From Rhizobium ecuadorense (GTDB taxonomy: Bacteria; Pseudomonadota; Alphaproteobacteria; Rhizobiales; Rhizobiaceae), in the NCBI RefSeq assembly GCF_001187535.1, contig NZ_LFIO01000023.1, positions 62,001 to 126,000 of the forward strand: a DNA stretch of 64,000 nt. Reading direction: 5' to 3'. The notes below the pieces were generated by a model that was not told where the DNA came from, did not search any database, and was given only the letters and a program-made list of their open reading frames with translations. Positions 63,978 to 64,000 of the stretch are shown here, in pieces; the stretch's first letter is position 1, and each line of letters opens with the position of its first letter. A program made the position numbers and the translations under genes.

Positions 63978-64000
63978 GTTTCAACGGCGGCTAGAGGGCA

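Overview
The window reads as a chromosomal segment of a Rhizobium species, most likely of the R. etli/R. leguminosarum group. This rests on high G+C, a gene order that I recall as typical of Rhizobiaceae, the ornithine-lipid gene olsB, a Fur/Mur-type regulator next to rimI, a PraR-like regulator beside metK, and several rhizobial-type intergenic palindromic repeats. No rRNA, tRNA, CRISPR array, prophage or insertion sequence was found. Almost every gene is intact; only the chemotaxis receptor at the left edge is cut by the window boundary.

Left third (1-22 kb). A partial chemoreceptor is followed by rpmH-rnpA-yidC behind a near-consensus sigma-70 promoter, then engB and argB. Next come an HAD nucleotidase and a LOG-family protein, then dapD-dapE, truA, fmt, def, rmuC and rbsK. 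Lineage-specific cargo sits between these core blocks: an ECF sigma factor with an RskA-like anti-sigma factor and a fasciclin protein; an FMN alpha-hydroxyacid dehydrogenase; an Ada DNA-repair protein coupled to a PEP-mutase-family enzyme; a secreted protein with four EF-hands; and a FitAB/VapBC-type toxin-antitoxin pair that splits fmt from def.

Middle (22-41 kb). The nitrogen/envelope cluster lptC-lptA-lptB-rpoN-(EamA transporter)-hpf-ptsN lies on the minus strand. A plus-strand run follows with sppA, ihfB and a LapA-like protein. After minus-strand GNAT and CoxG genes come a NUDIX hydrolase, two RNA methyltransferases and lspA, the last three joined by ATGA overlaps. Next are a hybrid histidine kinase, olsB, a convergent AraC regulator and a large malic enzyme.

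Right third (41-64 kb). This is a long, mostly co-directional plus-strand housekeeping run: mutS, glnD, murJ, trpS, a universal stress protein, an Nfu-type protein, tsaB-rimI, fur/mur, a PlsC/OlsA-type acyltransferase, miaB-phoH-ybeY-corC-lnt, a praR-like regulator and metK-trmB. It combines nitrogen sensing, cell-wall lipid II transport, tRNA modification, metal regulation, membrane-lipid and lipoprotein synthesis, and SAM synthesis.

The most interesting items are the sigma/anti-sigma/fasciclin module with a possible general-stress promoter in front of it, the toxin-antitoxin insertion with a perfect palindromic operator, and a 10-codon stepping-stone reading frame that links glnD to murJ through two ATGA overlaps. 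All functional statements come from reading motifs by eye; no database search was possible.
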